Assembly: GCA_937941765.1 (NCBI GenBank)
Contig: CALDGQ010000017.1
Coordinates: 179,531 to 243,530 of the forward strand
Reading direction: 5' to 3'
From: an uncultured Saprospiraceae bacterium
GTDB lineage: Bacteria; Bacteroidota; Bacteroidia; Chitinophagales; Saprospiraceae
Length of the DNA stretch: 64,000 nucleotides
Shown here: positions 27,736 to 36,896 of the stretch, piece after piece
Position numbering within the stretch: the first letter of the stretch is position 1
Layout: each line of letters begins with the position of its first letter
The notes under the pieces: generated by a model
Told to the model about the DNA's origin: nothing
What the model saw: only the letters and a program-made list of their open reading frames with translations
Database searches by the model: none
Position numbers and translations under genes: made by a program

Positions 27736-27760
27736 TGTCTTTTAAGTCTTTACAAAACAC

Positions 27761-28645
27761 TTAAAAACTAAATCCTATCGAAGTTTGAATGGAAAGATTG
27801 TGGTCATTATCATCTCTATAAATCAATTGGTTGTCTGTACCTAATGAAGCTCTTGAAAAATCTACTTCATTATTCGTCACATCTATCAAGCCATAGTTCA
27901 ATCGAGCACCAATAAATAATCCTTGATTCAAAAAGAAAGATACACCTGCATTCACACCAGCATCGAATCCATTGTAATATTTCCCTCTTACATCATCGTA
28001 GAAATAATAAGCATCCAAATCAGTAGGTAATGTAACTGTCTTGTTATCTAACGTAGAAACAAAATTATCAACTTCAGATAAAGAATTAACATCAAACAAC
28101 TGATCGTCATTGTAATTGTAACTCAATTTAAAGGTATTGTCAATTGGATTGTTATTCCCATTTGAGTTACCCATAAAAATCATCTCACCTGAACCGGTAG
28201 AACCTAATTTGAACCCTACATTAACCCCAGCTGATACTTCCAACCATGGTCTTACTCTACCAAACCACATGATCGGAAAATCTAAATAAGAATTGGAAAT
28301 ATTTATTATAGACTTTCTATTACCGGTTGCATAAACGGCTGATGCATCATTAGCAATATATCGTTGAAAAGAAGGACCATCATACTGATACTTCTGGCCT
28401 TTTTGTGAAAACATGATTTCAAATCGAATACCTTGTAATTCAACAAATTTGTAATTAATAGCGGCTCCAATATGAAAACCAGTATTGAACTTTGACGTTT
28501 CTTTCCCACCTTCGACTTCTTCCAAAGGTCCTTGAATGGTGGAGAAATTAAGCCCAGCCTTAAATCCATACGTCAATCCTTGACCAAATAAGTTGAAACT
28601 GATCAAGCTGAGAAAAATTATTATTAAAGTAGAATTGAGTTTCAT
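27761..28645 (-). CDS. PorT-family-like outer-membrane beta-barrel protein
   Basis: A 294-residue protein with signal peptide MKLNSTLIIIFLSLISFNLFGQ. The barrel start GLTYGFKAGLNFSTIQG is typical of the outer-membrane beta-barrel domain annotated as PorT-like in Bacteroidota. Strands such as GAAINYKFVELQGIRFEIMFSQKG and GVSFFLNQGLFIGARLNYGLIDV follow, and the protein ends in an aromatic (QTSIGFSF). It is not necessarily PorT of the type IX machinery, because this family is large. A TATCTTTG box lies at 28674-28681 on the minus strand. Confidence 0.8.
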   Translation of the reverse strand: MKLNSTLIIIFLSLISFNLFGQGLTYGFKAGLNFSTIQGPLEEVEGGKETSKFNTGFHIGAAINYKFVELQGIRFEIMFSQKGQKYQYDGPSFQRYIANDASAVYATGNRKSIINISNSYLDFPIMWFGRVRPWLEVSAGVNVGFKLGSTGSGEMIFMGNSNGNNNPIDNTFKLSYNYNDDQLFDVNSLSEVDNFVSTLDNKTVTLPTDLDAYYFYDDVRGKYYNGFDAGVNAGVSFFLNQGLFIGARLNYGLIDVTNNEVDFSRASLGTDNQLIYRDDNDHNLSIQTSIGFSF

Positions 28646-28692
28646 AAATCAATTTTAATTGTGTTTTTGGGTGCAAAGATAAAATAAAGGAA

Positions 28693-29139
28693 CTATAATT
28701 TCTTTTTCATTAATATTCTAGACTCTTCAAAGTTGTCTTTTTCTTCAAATCCAATGATTCTATAATCTCGACTCAGGTTTAAAGTCAACATTGAATGGAA
28801 TCGAACACGAGTTTTCATAAAAATCGCATCATATTGATTATATCGTGCCCAAGCTTCTTGATAATCAGATAATGCTTTAGCAACGCCAATGCCTCGATAA
28901 GTTGGTTTGACTGCGCCTATCCAAGAATAAAACATACCTAATCTTTCATATCCAATCTTCATCCCAACTACATTATTATCAACGTATGCAGATAGGATAA
29001 GGTGTGGAACATCACTTAATCTTTTGTGAAATTCTTCAATCGGGTGTGTATATAAAAACTCAGGCACTTCTTGGAAGAATACATTCGCCTCTTCAATCGT
29101 GCCTTTACTAATATCAATTTTGATTTCTTTATTTTGCAT
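28693..29139 (-). CDS. GNAT family N-acetyltransferase
   Basis: A 148-residue single-domain acyltransferase. The acetyl-CoA pyrophosphate-binding motif A is visible as WIGAVKPTYRGIGVAKALSDY (R-G-I-G-V-A) around residues 73-93, preceded by LILSAYVDNNVVGMKIGYE. Substrate unknown. It is divergent from the alpha/beta hydrolase gene, with 25 bp between start codons. Confidence 0.85.
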   Translation of the reverse strand: MQNKEIKIDISKGTIEEANVFFQEVPEFLYTHPIEEFHKRLSDVPHLILSAYVDNNVVGMKIGYERLGMFYSWIGAVKPTYRGIGVAKALSDYQEAWARYNQYDAIFMKTRVRFHSMLTLNLSRDYRIIGFEEKDNFEESRILMKKKL

Positions 29140-29164
29140 AAATACAAATAGACCTAATCAAACA

Positions 29165-29968
29165 ATGAGTGTCAAATCAATTATGCTTCTTCTTATTTTA
29201 GCAACGGGATTGTATCTCCTACTGCTGCTCTCCGTTTATGGTTTACAAAAGTTTATTATTTTCCAACCAATTCCATTGAACAAAAATTTTCAATTCAATT
29301 TTAAAATCCCTCATGAAGAAGTTTTCCTTTCAACTAAAGATAGCATTTTGATCAATGGTATCTATTTCAAAACAACAACTAAAAAAAAGGGCGTCATATT
29401 ATATTTTCATGGCAATGCAGATAATCTAAAAAGATGGGGAAAATATCATACTGATTTTACGGACAGGGGATACGACATCTTCATGATAGATTATCGAGGA
29501 TTTGGAAAATCTGGTGGTGATATTTCAGAACAATCCTATTATGAGGATGCCAGATTGGCTTATGATTTTTTAAGAGAGAAAGAAGCTGCTGAAGATATCG
29601 TTATTTATGGTAGGTCACTTGGTTGTGCGATGGCTACCGAATTGGCAACTCATGTGATAGCAAGACAATTGATTTTAGAAACACCATTTGATAATATCCG
29701 AAATACTTTCAAGGCAAGATTTCCAATTCTAATCCTTCCTTATGATTTGAAATATTCTTTCCCGAATGATAAATTTATTCAAAAAGTGAACCTCCCTATT
29801 GTTATCTTTGAGGCAGCAAAAGACAAATTGGTACTAAACAAAAGCACAGAAGGATTAATACCTTATTTGAAAGCATCCGACGAATTTATCAAAATCGATA
29901 GTGCAGGTCACAAGAATTTATCCTCCTTTGTTCAATACCAAAATGAGTTGACTAGAGTTTTACAATAA
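29165..29968 (+). CDS. membrane-anchored alpha/beta hydrolase (BEM46/ABHD13-like)
   Basis: A 267-residue protein. The start at 29165 avoids overlap with the divergent GNAT gene and leaves an N-terminal membrane anchor (SIMLLLILATGLYLLLLLSVYG). The hydrolase core shows the oxyanion region LYFHGNADNLKRWG, the DYRGFGKSGG block, and the nucleophile elbow IYGRSLGCAMA, with Ser in GRSLG. A late Asp (EAAKDKLV) and His (DSAGHKNL) complete the triad. Family relatives are serine hydrolases of uncertain substrate. Confidence 0.85.
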   Translation: MSVKSIMLLLILATGLYLLLLLSVYGLQKFIIFQPIPLNKNFQFNFKIPHEEVFLSTKDSILINGIYFKTTTKKKGVILYFHGNADNLKRWGKYHTDFTDRGYDIFMIDYRGFGKSGGDISEQSYYEDARLAYDFLREKEAAEDIVIYGRSLGCAMATELATHVIARQLILETPFDNIRNTFKARFPILILPYDLKYSFPNDKFIQKVNLPIVIFEAAKDKLVLNKSTEGLIPYLKASDEFIKIDSAGHKNLSSFVQYQNELTRVLQ

Positions 29969-29977
29969 ATTATAACT

Positions 29978-30003
29978 GAGCCAAGAGGTTAAAAAACCTT
30001 TGG
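29978..30003 (+). terminator. hairpin after the alpha/beta hydrolase
   Basis: GAGCCAAGAGGTT and AACCTTTGGCTC pair almost fully around a short A-rich loop, 10 bp past the stop codon. No T tract follows, so terminator function is tentative. Confidence 0.5.
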
Positions 30004-30079
30004 CTCGTATGTACAAGCGAGATGAAGGTTTTCAACTTCTATTCTCGACATTAGTTAAAATTAGAACAACTACTATAAA

Positions 30080-30775
30080 ATGGCCAGGCTAAACAAACTT
30101 CAGAAGTTTGCAGAAATTTTCTCGTATCCCAATGTTTTCGAAAATTTTCATTATGAAAAAGTGAATCTGTTAGATAAAAATGGAGAACCACTAGATCTCA
30201 AAGGGCAATGGAATAAATACTACTTTAAAAATAACAATCCAATTACATTAGAGTTGGCTTGTGGAAGAGGCGAATATACCTTGGCACTTGCTGAAAAATT
30301 TCCTGATAGAAATTTCATTGGGGTTGATATCAAAGGCGCAAGGATTTGGAGAGGTGCTACCAATGCATTGGAAATGAAACTGGACAATGTCGCTTTCTTG
30401 AGAGCACGTATCGAGATTATTGAAAAATTCTTTGCCAAAAATGAAGTCTCTGAAATCTGGATTACTTTTCCCGATCCTTTTTTAAGACCAAGCAAATCCA
30501 ATCGTCGTTTGACTTCTCCACAATTTTTAAAAGCTTACAAAAATATTTTAGTAGACAATGGATGGGTTCATTTAAAGACCGATGATCCAACTTTATATGA
30601 ATTTTCATTAGAGACTATTGGTGAAGAAAAAGATTATTTAATCGATTATCAGTCTCATGATGTGTATGCTAAACCGCTGGAAATCGAAGAGTTAGCCTTC
30701 AAAACTTACTATGAAAATATGCATTTAAAAAATGGTAGAAAAATCAAATATATTAAATTCAAATACAATGTCTAA
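30080..30775 (+). CDS. trmB: tRNA (guanine-N7)-methyltransferase
   Basis: A 231-residue SAM enzyme that makes m7G46 in tRNA variable loops. Clear family blocks are LELACGRGEYTLALAE (SAM loop, ~53-68), FIGVDIKGARIWRGA, the catalytic-face WITFPDPFLRPSKSNRR (~127-143), and VHLKTDDPTLYEF. It is at the usual TrmB length and starts with the Bacteroidota-type MARLNKLQKFAE. It appears monocistronic. Confidence 0.95.
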   Translation: MARLNKLQKFAEIFSYPNVFENFHYEKVNLLDKNGEPLDLKGQWNKYYFKNNNPITLELACGRGEYTLALAEKFPDRNFIGVDIKGARIWRGATNALEMKLDNVAFLRARIEIIEKFFAKNEVSEIWITFPDPFLRPSKSNRRLTSPQFLKAYKNILVDNGWVHLKTDDPTLYEFSLETIGEEKDYLIDYQSHDVYAKPLEIEELAFKTYYENMHLKNGRKIKYIKFKYNV

Positions 30776-31011
30776 TTAATTGATTTTCAATTTAATAACA
30801 CGGTTATCAACACCCTGTTGGTAATTGAAAATACCTACTTTCGGGTATTATATATATCAATACTTCATCATATATTTGTGGAGCATTCGGAGATAGATTA
30901 TCCCATCTATTTTTTCTGAATCATTCCAAACCATTTCCCAACCGATTAAAGTTCTTTCCTTCTTACGAAGGAATACATTACAGTGATACTCAAGAGTTGT
31001 TTACCCATCAA

Positions 31012-31103
31012 CTTTTGAAAAGTTGTGAATTAAAACGCGCACTCATAATTCCTACCCTTTGCGCGGCTATGAGTAAACTACACACTTTTCAAACTAGGCA
31101 GGT
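31012..31103. repeat. nested palindromic element
   Basis: The outer arms CTTTTGAAAAGTTGTG and CACACTTTTCAAA, with inner arms ACTCATA/TATGAGT and GCGCG-type bases near the centre, make an extended hairpin of about 90 nt. I see no second copy in the window. Confidence 0.55.
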
Positions 31104-31398
31104 GGAGGTATTTGTCTAGTTTAATTTGAAGTCAAAAGAGACCTCATAACCATGAATTTTTTTTCACCAGAATGTATCATTATTTATTAGGAAGAAACTT
31201 CCTAAAGCTTACTTTGTTTTCAAACAATTATAATCTTATGATTTAGGCCCTTTCGAAAGAAAGGTGTTCCGTGCATTGCCATTACAGGCATTCCTGATGT
31301 CTTTCGGGAGCATGGAGAAGCGCTAAGAGCTTTTCTCCAAACTGTTTTTGGGATGTGGTCCTTCTTTGATTTATTTCGGAGAGGGACTTTTTTTTGTC

Positions 31399-31448
31399 GA
31401 TATGGGATACTCCCATATCTTGGTGTTTATGTCGTTCCGTTGGAACTA
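31399..31448 (+). repeat. solo half of the BIME-like palindromic repeat
   Basis: GATATGGGATACTCCCATATC followed by a spacer and TCGTTCCGTTGGAACT. The same two sub-palindromes in the same order make up each arm of the double element at 35970-36079. It ends 4 bp from the stop codon of the GH3-family gene (31453). Confidence 0.8.
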
Positions 31449-31452
31449 TCAA

Positions 31453-32994
31453 TCACCCCTCCAAATATGCAATCAAATCATCGACATGATCACGGTGATT
31501 CGCCAATCTTGGCACTTTATTCTGACCTCCAAATTTACCTTTTGATCTTAACCAATTAACAAAAGTATGTCGAGGAACTTTGCGCATTGTCAACTGCTCA
31601 AGCGCCATGTTATTAAAACGCTTTGCTTCATAGTCGGAGTTGATTTGTTGGAGATTTTCATCAAGTAATTTTATAAAAGCATTAAGATTAGCAGGTTCTT
31701 TTTCAAACTCAATGATCCACTCATGTCCACCTTTTTCATTGCCCTTGAAGTAGATTGGTGCGACCATATATTCCAATACTAAAGCTTCCATTTCTTTACA
31801 AGTACGTGCAATAGCCTTGTCGGTATTCGATACCATTACTTCTTCTCCAAATGCGTTTACAAATTGTTTGGTTCGGCCAGTAATTTGGATTTTGTAAGGA
31901 CTGGTGGACGTAAACATTACTGTATCACCTGGCATATATCTCCACAGACCTGCATTGTTGCTAATCACCATTGCATAGTTGACTCCCGGAATCACTTCAC
32001 TTAACGGAATTGTTTTTTTATCTTCTTTGTCCCACTCCATCATCGGAATGAATTCGTAATAAATTCCATTGTCTAATAACAACAATAAATCATCATCATC
32101 CTTTTCAAATTGAATCGCAAAGTATCCTTCAGAAGCATTGTATATTTCTTTATAAATGAGATCATCACTTGGATAATATTGCTGGAACTGTTCTCTGAAT
32201 GGCGTAAAACTTACACCACCATGAATATAAGCTTCTAAGTTGGGCCAAATTTCTAACAAGTTGTCTGCTTTCTTCAATTCCAAAATTCTTCTAATCAATA
32301 CAACCGTCCACGTAGGAACACCACCGATCATGACTAGGTCTTTTTCAGCTCCAAGCAACCTTGCCATCTTCTCAATTTTCGCTTCAAAATCTGGCATCAA
32401 TGCCGTTTCCATATCTGGTGTGAAAAATGGACGAGCTACCCATGGCATGTGGTCAATCATAATCGCAGACACATCTCCAAATTGCGTTTTAGGATACGGT
32501 TCGAAAGCAGTGAGATTTCCGCCCATCAACAAACTCTTTAATTCAAATTGTCTTGCATCTGGTTTGTTATGATACATAATGGTCATCGTATCCCAGGTAC
32601 CACGGATATGACAACCTTTTAAGTTTTCTTGTGAAATCGGAATGAATTTACTTTTATCACTTGTCGTTCCTGCCGATTTTGAAAACCACTTAACACGACC
32701 ATTCCAAAGCACATCTTTTTCACCATGCATCATACGATTGATGTACGGCTTTAGGGTTTCGTAATCTTGAATAGGAATTCTTTCTGCGAATTGGCGAGAA
32801 GATTTAATGGATTGGAAGTCATATTTTCTTCCCCATTCTGTAAATTTTCCGGAATGGATTAGTTGGTTCCAAATTTTTTCCTGCGTCTCATGCGGACGCT
32901 CCATGAAGTTATAGAGTCGATTGATTCGATACCCATAATATTCTTTAAATAGCCGATTGATCAACTTCTTCATAGCACTTGATTTGGAACGCAT
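31453..32994 (-). CDS. GH3 auxin-responsive-promoter family (acyl-adenylating amidosynthetase-like) protein
   Basis: A 513-residue cytoplasmic protein of the GH3 branch of adenylate-forming enzymes. The ATP-binding signature is WFSKSAGTTSDKSKFIPIS at ~103-121. The conserved YNASEGYFAIQ and YEFIPM blocks follow, then GLWRYMPGDTVMFTS and KQFVNAFGEEVM in the hinge/C-terminal region. Plant relatives conjugate hormones to amino acids; the bacterial substrate is unknown. The start may instead be Met8 at 32973. It follows uvrA by 47 bp. Confidence 0.85.
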   Translation of the reverse strand: MRSKSSAMKKLINRLFKEYYGYRINRLYNFMERPHETQEKIWNQLIHSGKFTEWGRKYDFQSIKSSRQFAERIPIQDYETLKPYINRMMHGEKDVLWNGRVKWFSKSAGTTSDKSKFIPISQENLKGCHIRGTWDTMTIMYHNKPDARQFELKSLLMGGNLTAFEPYPKTQFGDVSAIMIDHMPWVARPFFTPDMETALMPDFEAKIEKMARLLGAEKDLVMIGGVPTWTVVLIRRILELKKADNLLEIWPNLEAYIHGGVSFTPFREQFQQYYPSDDLIYKEIYNASEGYFAIQFEKDDDDLLLLLDNGIYYEFIPMMEWDKEDKKTIPLSEVIPGVNYAMVISNNAGLWRYMPGDTVMFTSTSPYKIQITGRTKQFVNAFGEEVMVSNTDKAIARTCKEMEALVLEYMVAPIYFKGNEKGGHEWIIEFEKEPANLNAFIKLLDENLQQINSDYEAKRFNNMALEQLTMRKVPRHTFVNWLRSKGKFGGQNKVPRLANHRDHVDDLIAYLEG

Positions 32995-33041
32995 TACTCA
33001 AACATCTCAATACACAAGTTAACCAAACGAATGGAGTTTTA

Positions 33042-35891
33042 TTATAGTTCTTGCTTTAAAAAATGTCCAGTATAGCTTTTCTTATGACGAGCTACCTCTT
33101 CCGGAGTTCCAACGCATACAATTTCGCCGCCTTTTCCACCACCTTCTGGCCCCAAATCTATAATATGATCTGCAACTTTGATGATGTCCATATTGTGTTC
33201 TATGACAACAACCGTATTTCCTTTATCGACCAATCGATTCATTACATTTAAAAGATGCTGGATGTCTTTGAAGTGCAATCCAGTGGTTGGTTCATCTAAA
33301 ATATAAAGTGTTTTTCCTGTGTCCCTTTTGGATAATTCTTCAGCCAATTTGACTCGCTGTGCTTCTCCACCAGATAAAGTCGTGGCTTGTTGTCCCAATG
33401 AAATATATCCCAACCCAACTTCTTGTAGCGTTTTCATTCTTCGATAAATATTCGGGATATTTTCAAAAAACACCACTGCTTCGTTAACTGTCATTTCTAA
33501 AACATCGCCAATTGATTTTCCCTTATAAATAACCTCTAAAGTTTCGCGATTGTAACGACGTCCCAGACAACGTTCGCAATCTACTAATACATCTGGCAAG
33601 AAATTCATCTCAATTACTCGCCTTCCTGCACCTCCACATTCTTCACATCTTCCTCCTTTTACATTGAAAGAAAAACGACCTGGTTTGTATCCTCTTATCT
33701 TAGCCTCCGGTAACATGGAGAATATTTTCCGAATGTAAGTAAAGACACCTGTATAAGTTGCTGGATTAGAACGAGGCGTTCTTCCAATCGGAGATTGGTC
33801 AATTTCAATTACTTTGTCTACTAAGTCCAGTCCATTGAAAGACTTGTAAGGCATCGGCTTTTTTCTACTTTTGTAAAAATGTTGTCGAAGTATTGGATAC
33901 AAGGTTTCATTTATCAAAGTAGACTTTCCACTTCCCGAAACGCCGGTAATACAACAAAATGTACCCAATGGGATTTTTATCTCAACATTTTTCAAGTTGT
34001 TTCCTGTTGCACCTTTTAAGTGTAAAACATTTTTCTTAACAACTTTTCTACGATTTTTAGGAATTTCGATTTTCTTACGACCACTTAAATACGCTGATGT
34101 AAGTGTTTTGTTTTTTAAAAATTCTTTTGGTACACCTTCACCTACTAATTCTCCACCAAACTTTCCAGCACCTGGCCCCAAATCAATCAAATAATCAGAA
34201 GCTAACATAATGTCTTTGTCATGCTCAACTACCAATACGGAGTTGCCAATTTCTGCCAATTCTCGAAGTGCTTCAATGAGTTTTTGATTGTCTCTTTGAT
34301 GTAAACCGATACTGGGCTCATCCAATATATAAGTGATACCTGTCAGCTGTGATCCAATTTGGGTAGCCAATCGAATCCGTTGTGCTTCACCTCCTGAAAG
34401 GGTTCTTGCTGGTCGATTGAGTGATAAATAATCCAGTCCAACATGCAATAAAAATCCTAATCGAAATTTGATTTCTTTTAAGACTTCTTTTGCTATTTCA
34501 AGTTGTCTTTTGTTTAAATTTTTGTCTAATGAATTCACCCACTTCAACGTATCTTCAATATCCAAAACGGCGACATCAGAAATATTTTTGTCATTCAATT
34601 TGAAGTGAAGTGACTCCTTATTTAATCGTTGACCATTGCATTCATGACATACATCAATTGACATAAATTCTTCCGCCCAACCTCTTATCCTATCCGATGT
34701 TGAATCAGCATACCAACGTTGAATCATGGTAAACAATCCATCCGCTTCCAGATTGTAAACAAAGTCATGTTTCATGTAATCTAGATGTGCCTTGAAAGTT
34801 TCACCACCTCCATGCAAAATCAAATCCATTGCTTTTTTGGGTATCTTTTTGATTGGTGTAGCGAATGTGAATTTGTATTTTTTGGCGACGGCACGCAGTT
34901 GTGTGAAGGTGTAATTTTCACGCACTTCACCAAAAGGTGCAATCCCAACATCATTGATGCTTTTGGAATCATCAGGAATTACTTTTTCCATATCCACAAC
35001 CGGTAATTTTCCCAAACCTTTACAAGTCTGACATGCACCGTAAGGAGAGTTGAAAGAGAATGCATTTGGAGAAGGTTCTTCATACGATAAACCAGTTTCT
35101 GCATCCATCAAATGTTTACTATACGTCTGCACTTTACCCGAATCATGATCCATTACAAAAATCAATCCATCCCCCATTTTCAAAGCAGTTCCCATCGATG
35201 TAGCTAACCGATCTTTTTTGTCTTTGTCAACTTTGATACGATCAATCACCACCTCAATATCATGTACTTTATAACGATCAACTTGCATACCTGGTGTGAT
35301 ATCTAAGACTTCTGTATCGACTCTTACTTTTGTATAACCTTGTTTTCTGACATGATCAAATAATTCTCGATAATGTCCTTTACGACCACGTACTAGCGGC
35401 GCTAATAACAATATCTTTTTGTTTTTGAAAGTCTTGAAGATTTGATCTAACATCTGCTCTTCATTGTATTTCACCATCTTCTTACCTGTTGCATAAGAAT
35501 ATGCCTCACCGACTCTGGCAAACAACAATCGCAGGAAATCATAAATCTCTGTAATGGTCCCAACGGTTGATCTTGGGTTCCGACCTACGGTCTTTTGCTC
35601 TATGGAAATCACTGGAGATAGACCCGTAATTTTTTCCACATCTGGTCTTTCCATTTCGCCAATAAACTGACGAGCATAAGCCGAAAAGGTTTCCATATAA
35701 CGACGTTGCCCTTCTGCATAAATCGTATCGAATGCGAGTGATGATTTTCCACTTCCAGATATTCCTGTGATCACCACCAATTGGTTTCTAGGAATTTTAA
35801 GACTAACATTTTTTAAGTTATGTACTTTGGTCCCAATGACCTCGATATGAGTGTTGACCGCAACACCATTTTGTGATTTCTTTTTTGCCAT
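33042..35891 (-). CDS. uvrA: excinuclease ABC subunit A
   Basis: A 949-residue nucleotide-excision-repair damage sensor that acts with UvrB and UvrC. Two ABC modules are complete: Walker A GISGSGKSS (42-50) and GVSGSGKSTLINE, the ABC signatures LSGGEAQRIRLA and LSGGEAQRVKLAEEL, and Walker B ITYILDEPSIGLH and LYILDEPTTGLH. Zinc-binding Cys pairs are CQTCKGLG, CHECNGQ and CEECGGAGRR...CERCLGRRYN. Length is standard. It is preceded by a 186-bp intergenic segment that contains the BIME-like double palindrome. Confidence 0.98.
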   Translation of the reverse strand: MAKKKSQNGVAVNTHIEVIGTKVHNLKNVSLKIPRNQLVVITGISGSGKSSLAFDTIYAEGQRRYMETFSAYARQFIGEMERPDVEKITGLSPVISIEQKTVGRNPRSTVGTITEIYDFLRLLFARVGEAYSYATGKKMVKYNEEQMLDQIFKTFKNKKILLLAPLVRGRKGHYRELFDHVRKQGYTKVRVDTEVLDITPGMQVDRYKVHDIEVVIDRIKVDKDKKDRLATSMGTALKMGDGLIFVMDHDSGKVQTYSKHLMDAETGLSYEEPSPNAFSFNSPYGACQTCKGLGKLPVVDMEKVIPDDSKSINDVGIAPFGEVRENYTFTQLRAVAKKYKFTFATPIKKIPKKAMDLILHGGGETFKAHLDYMKHDFVYNLEADGLFTMIQRWYADSTSDRIRGWAEEFMSIDVCHECNGQRLNKESLHFKLNDKNISDVAVLDIEDTLKWVNSLDKNLNKRQLEIAKEVLKEIKFRLGFLLHVGLDYLSLNRPARTLSGGEAQRIRLATQIGSQLTGITYILDEPSIGLHQRDNQKLIEALRELAEIGNSVLVVEHDKDIMLASDYLIDLGPGAGKFGGELVGEGVPKEFLKNKTLTSAYLSGRKKIEIPKNRRKVVKKNVLHLKGATGNNLKNVEIKIPLGTFCCITGVSGSGKSTLINETLYPILRQHFYKSRKKPMPYKSFNGLDLVDKVIEIDQSPIGRTPRSNPATYTGVFTYIRKIFSMLPEAKIRGYKPGRFSFNVKGGRCEECGGAGRRVIEMNFLPDVLVDCERCLGRRYNRETLEVIYKGKSIGDVLEMTVNEAVVFFENIPNIYRRMKTLQEVGLGYISLGQQATTLSGGEAQRVKLAEELSKRDTGKTLYILDEPTTGLHFKDIQHLLNVMNRLVDKGNTVVVIEHNMDIIKVADHIIDLGPEGGGKGGEIVCVGTPEEVARHKKSYTGHFLKQEL

Positions 35892-35969
35892 GTATGTTTT
35901 AATGTTCTTGTGAGAAAGAACCTGCTGTAGTTAAGTTGCGAAGTTAAGGAAAGATTTGCTTTTTTTTTG

Positions 35970-36079
35970 GATATGGGATTTTCCCATATTTTGTGGATTA
36001 TATCGTTCCTTTGGAACTTAGATTCGCGTAGTTCCAACGGAACAATATAATTCTTCAATGATGGGAAAATCCCATCATC
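35970..36079. repeat. 110-bp BIME-like double palindrome
   Basis: Left arm (35970-36018) GATATGGGATTTTCCCATAT...CGTTCCTTTGGAACT. Right arm (36030-36079) is its inverted copy, AGTTCCAACGGAACA...GATGGGAAAATCCCATCATC. Each arm contains two internal palindromes, so a cruciform with side hairpins is possible. The right arm includes the first two bases of the purine nucleoside phosphorylase stop codon (36078-36080). Confidence 0.85.
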
Positions 36080-36896
36080 ATAAAATCCCCAACATCCCCT
36101 CCACAACCGAAATCATCTTAGGACTAGCCTTCCCAACCACCTCAATCACTTCCTCAATAGTCGTCTGAGTAATCTGCTCAATAGGAAAACATTGATTAGA
36201 AACAACCGAGATAACAAATATTTTCAAGTCCATGTGCTTGGCCACTAAAACTTCTGGAATAGTAGACATGCCAACAAGGTCTGCACCAATCGTGTGTATG
36301 TAGTTATATTCGGCAGGAGTTTCAAGATTTGGACCTTGTAATCCGAGGTAAACGCCTTCGTGAAATTTGATTCCTTTTTCAGTTCCTACTTTTTGGGCAA
36401 GTTGAATCAATGCAGGTGTATAGGCATTTTTCATATCGGGAAACCTTGGACCAATCCGTTCATCATTATATCCACGCAACGGATTTTCTGGTTGCAAATT
36501 GATGTGATCTTTTACAAAAACAATTTCCCCTTCTTTGATATCTGCATTGGTACTTCCTGCAGCATTAGAGATGATAATAGTATCAATTCCTAAGAATTTC
36601 ATTACTCTAACTGGGAATGTTACTTCCTTCATCGAGTAGCCTTCGTAGTAGTGTACACGACCAGACATGGCTACTATTTTCTTACCTGCCAATTCTCCAA
36701 AAATTAATTCTCCAGAATGACTCTCTACTGTTGATGTTGGAAAATTAGGGATATCATTGTATCTGATTTTTGAAGAAACTTTTATTCGATCCGCCAAACT
36801 TCCTAAACCCGTTCCTAAAATAATTCCAACGGTTGGAGTATCGTCTGTTTTTGTTCGAATAAATGATATCGCTTCTTGAATTTTTTCGTACAGCAT
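36078..36896 (-). CDS. purine-nucleoside phosphorylase (class II, PunA type)
   Basis: A 272-residue cytoplasmic enzyme that splits purine (deoxy)nucleosides with phosphate. Signature blocks are VGIILGTGLGSLADRI (phosphate-binding region, 24-39), AMSGRVHYYEGYSMKEVTFPVRVMKF (~75-100), SNAAGSTNADIKEGEIVF, YLGLQGPNLETPAEY and the methionine-containing GADLVGMSTIPE. It shares one base with the mqnC stop codon (TAATG), so it is translationally coupled to menaquinone synthesis. Its base specificity cannot be fixed from sequence. Confidence 0.93.
   Translation of the reverse strand: MLYEKIQEAISFIRTKTDDTPTVGIILGTGLGSLADRIKVSSKIRYNDIPNFPTSTVESHSGELIFGELAGKKIVAMSGRVHYYEGYSMKEVTFPVRVMKFLGIDTIIISNAAGSTNADIKEGEIVFVKDHINLQPENPLRGYNDERIGPRFPDMKNAYTPALIQLAQKVGTEKGIKFHEGVYLGLQGPNLETPAEYNYIHTIGADLVGMSTIPEVLVAKHMDLKIFVISVVSNQCFPIEQITQTTIEEVIEVVGKASPKMISVVEGMLGIL

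Larger units (their letters stand above)
30776..31452. other. 677-bp intergenic region rich in palindromes, no credible gene
   Basis: Between convergent trmB and the GH3-family gene. It holds an ATTTTCAATT/AATTGAAAAT pair (about 30782-30830), a larger nested palindrome (31012-31103), a 31255-31345 stretch with local inverted repeats (GGAGAA...TTCTCC), and the BIME-like half element at 31399-31448. Two overlapping short frames around 31350-31560 are read through repeat sequence and antisense to GH3, so I do not call them. Confidence 0.6.

Noticed and set aside
31348..31559. Two overlapping plus-strand open frames
   Set aside because: They run through the BIME-like repeat and antisense to the GH3-family gene, with no protein-like features.
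35813..36107. Open frame spanning the uvrA start and the BIME-like repeat
   Set aside because: It overlaps uvrA in another frame and is composed of palindromic repeat sequence.
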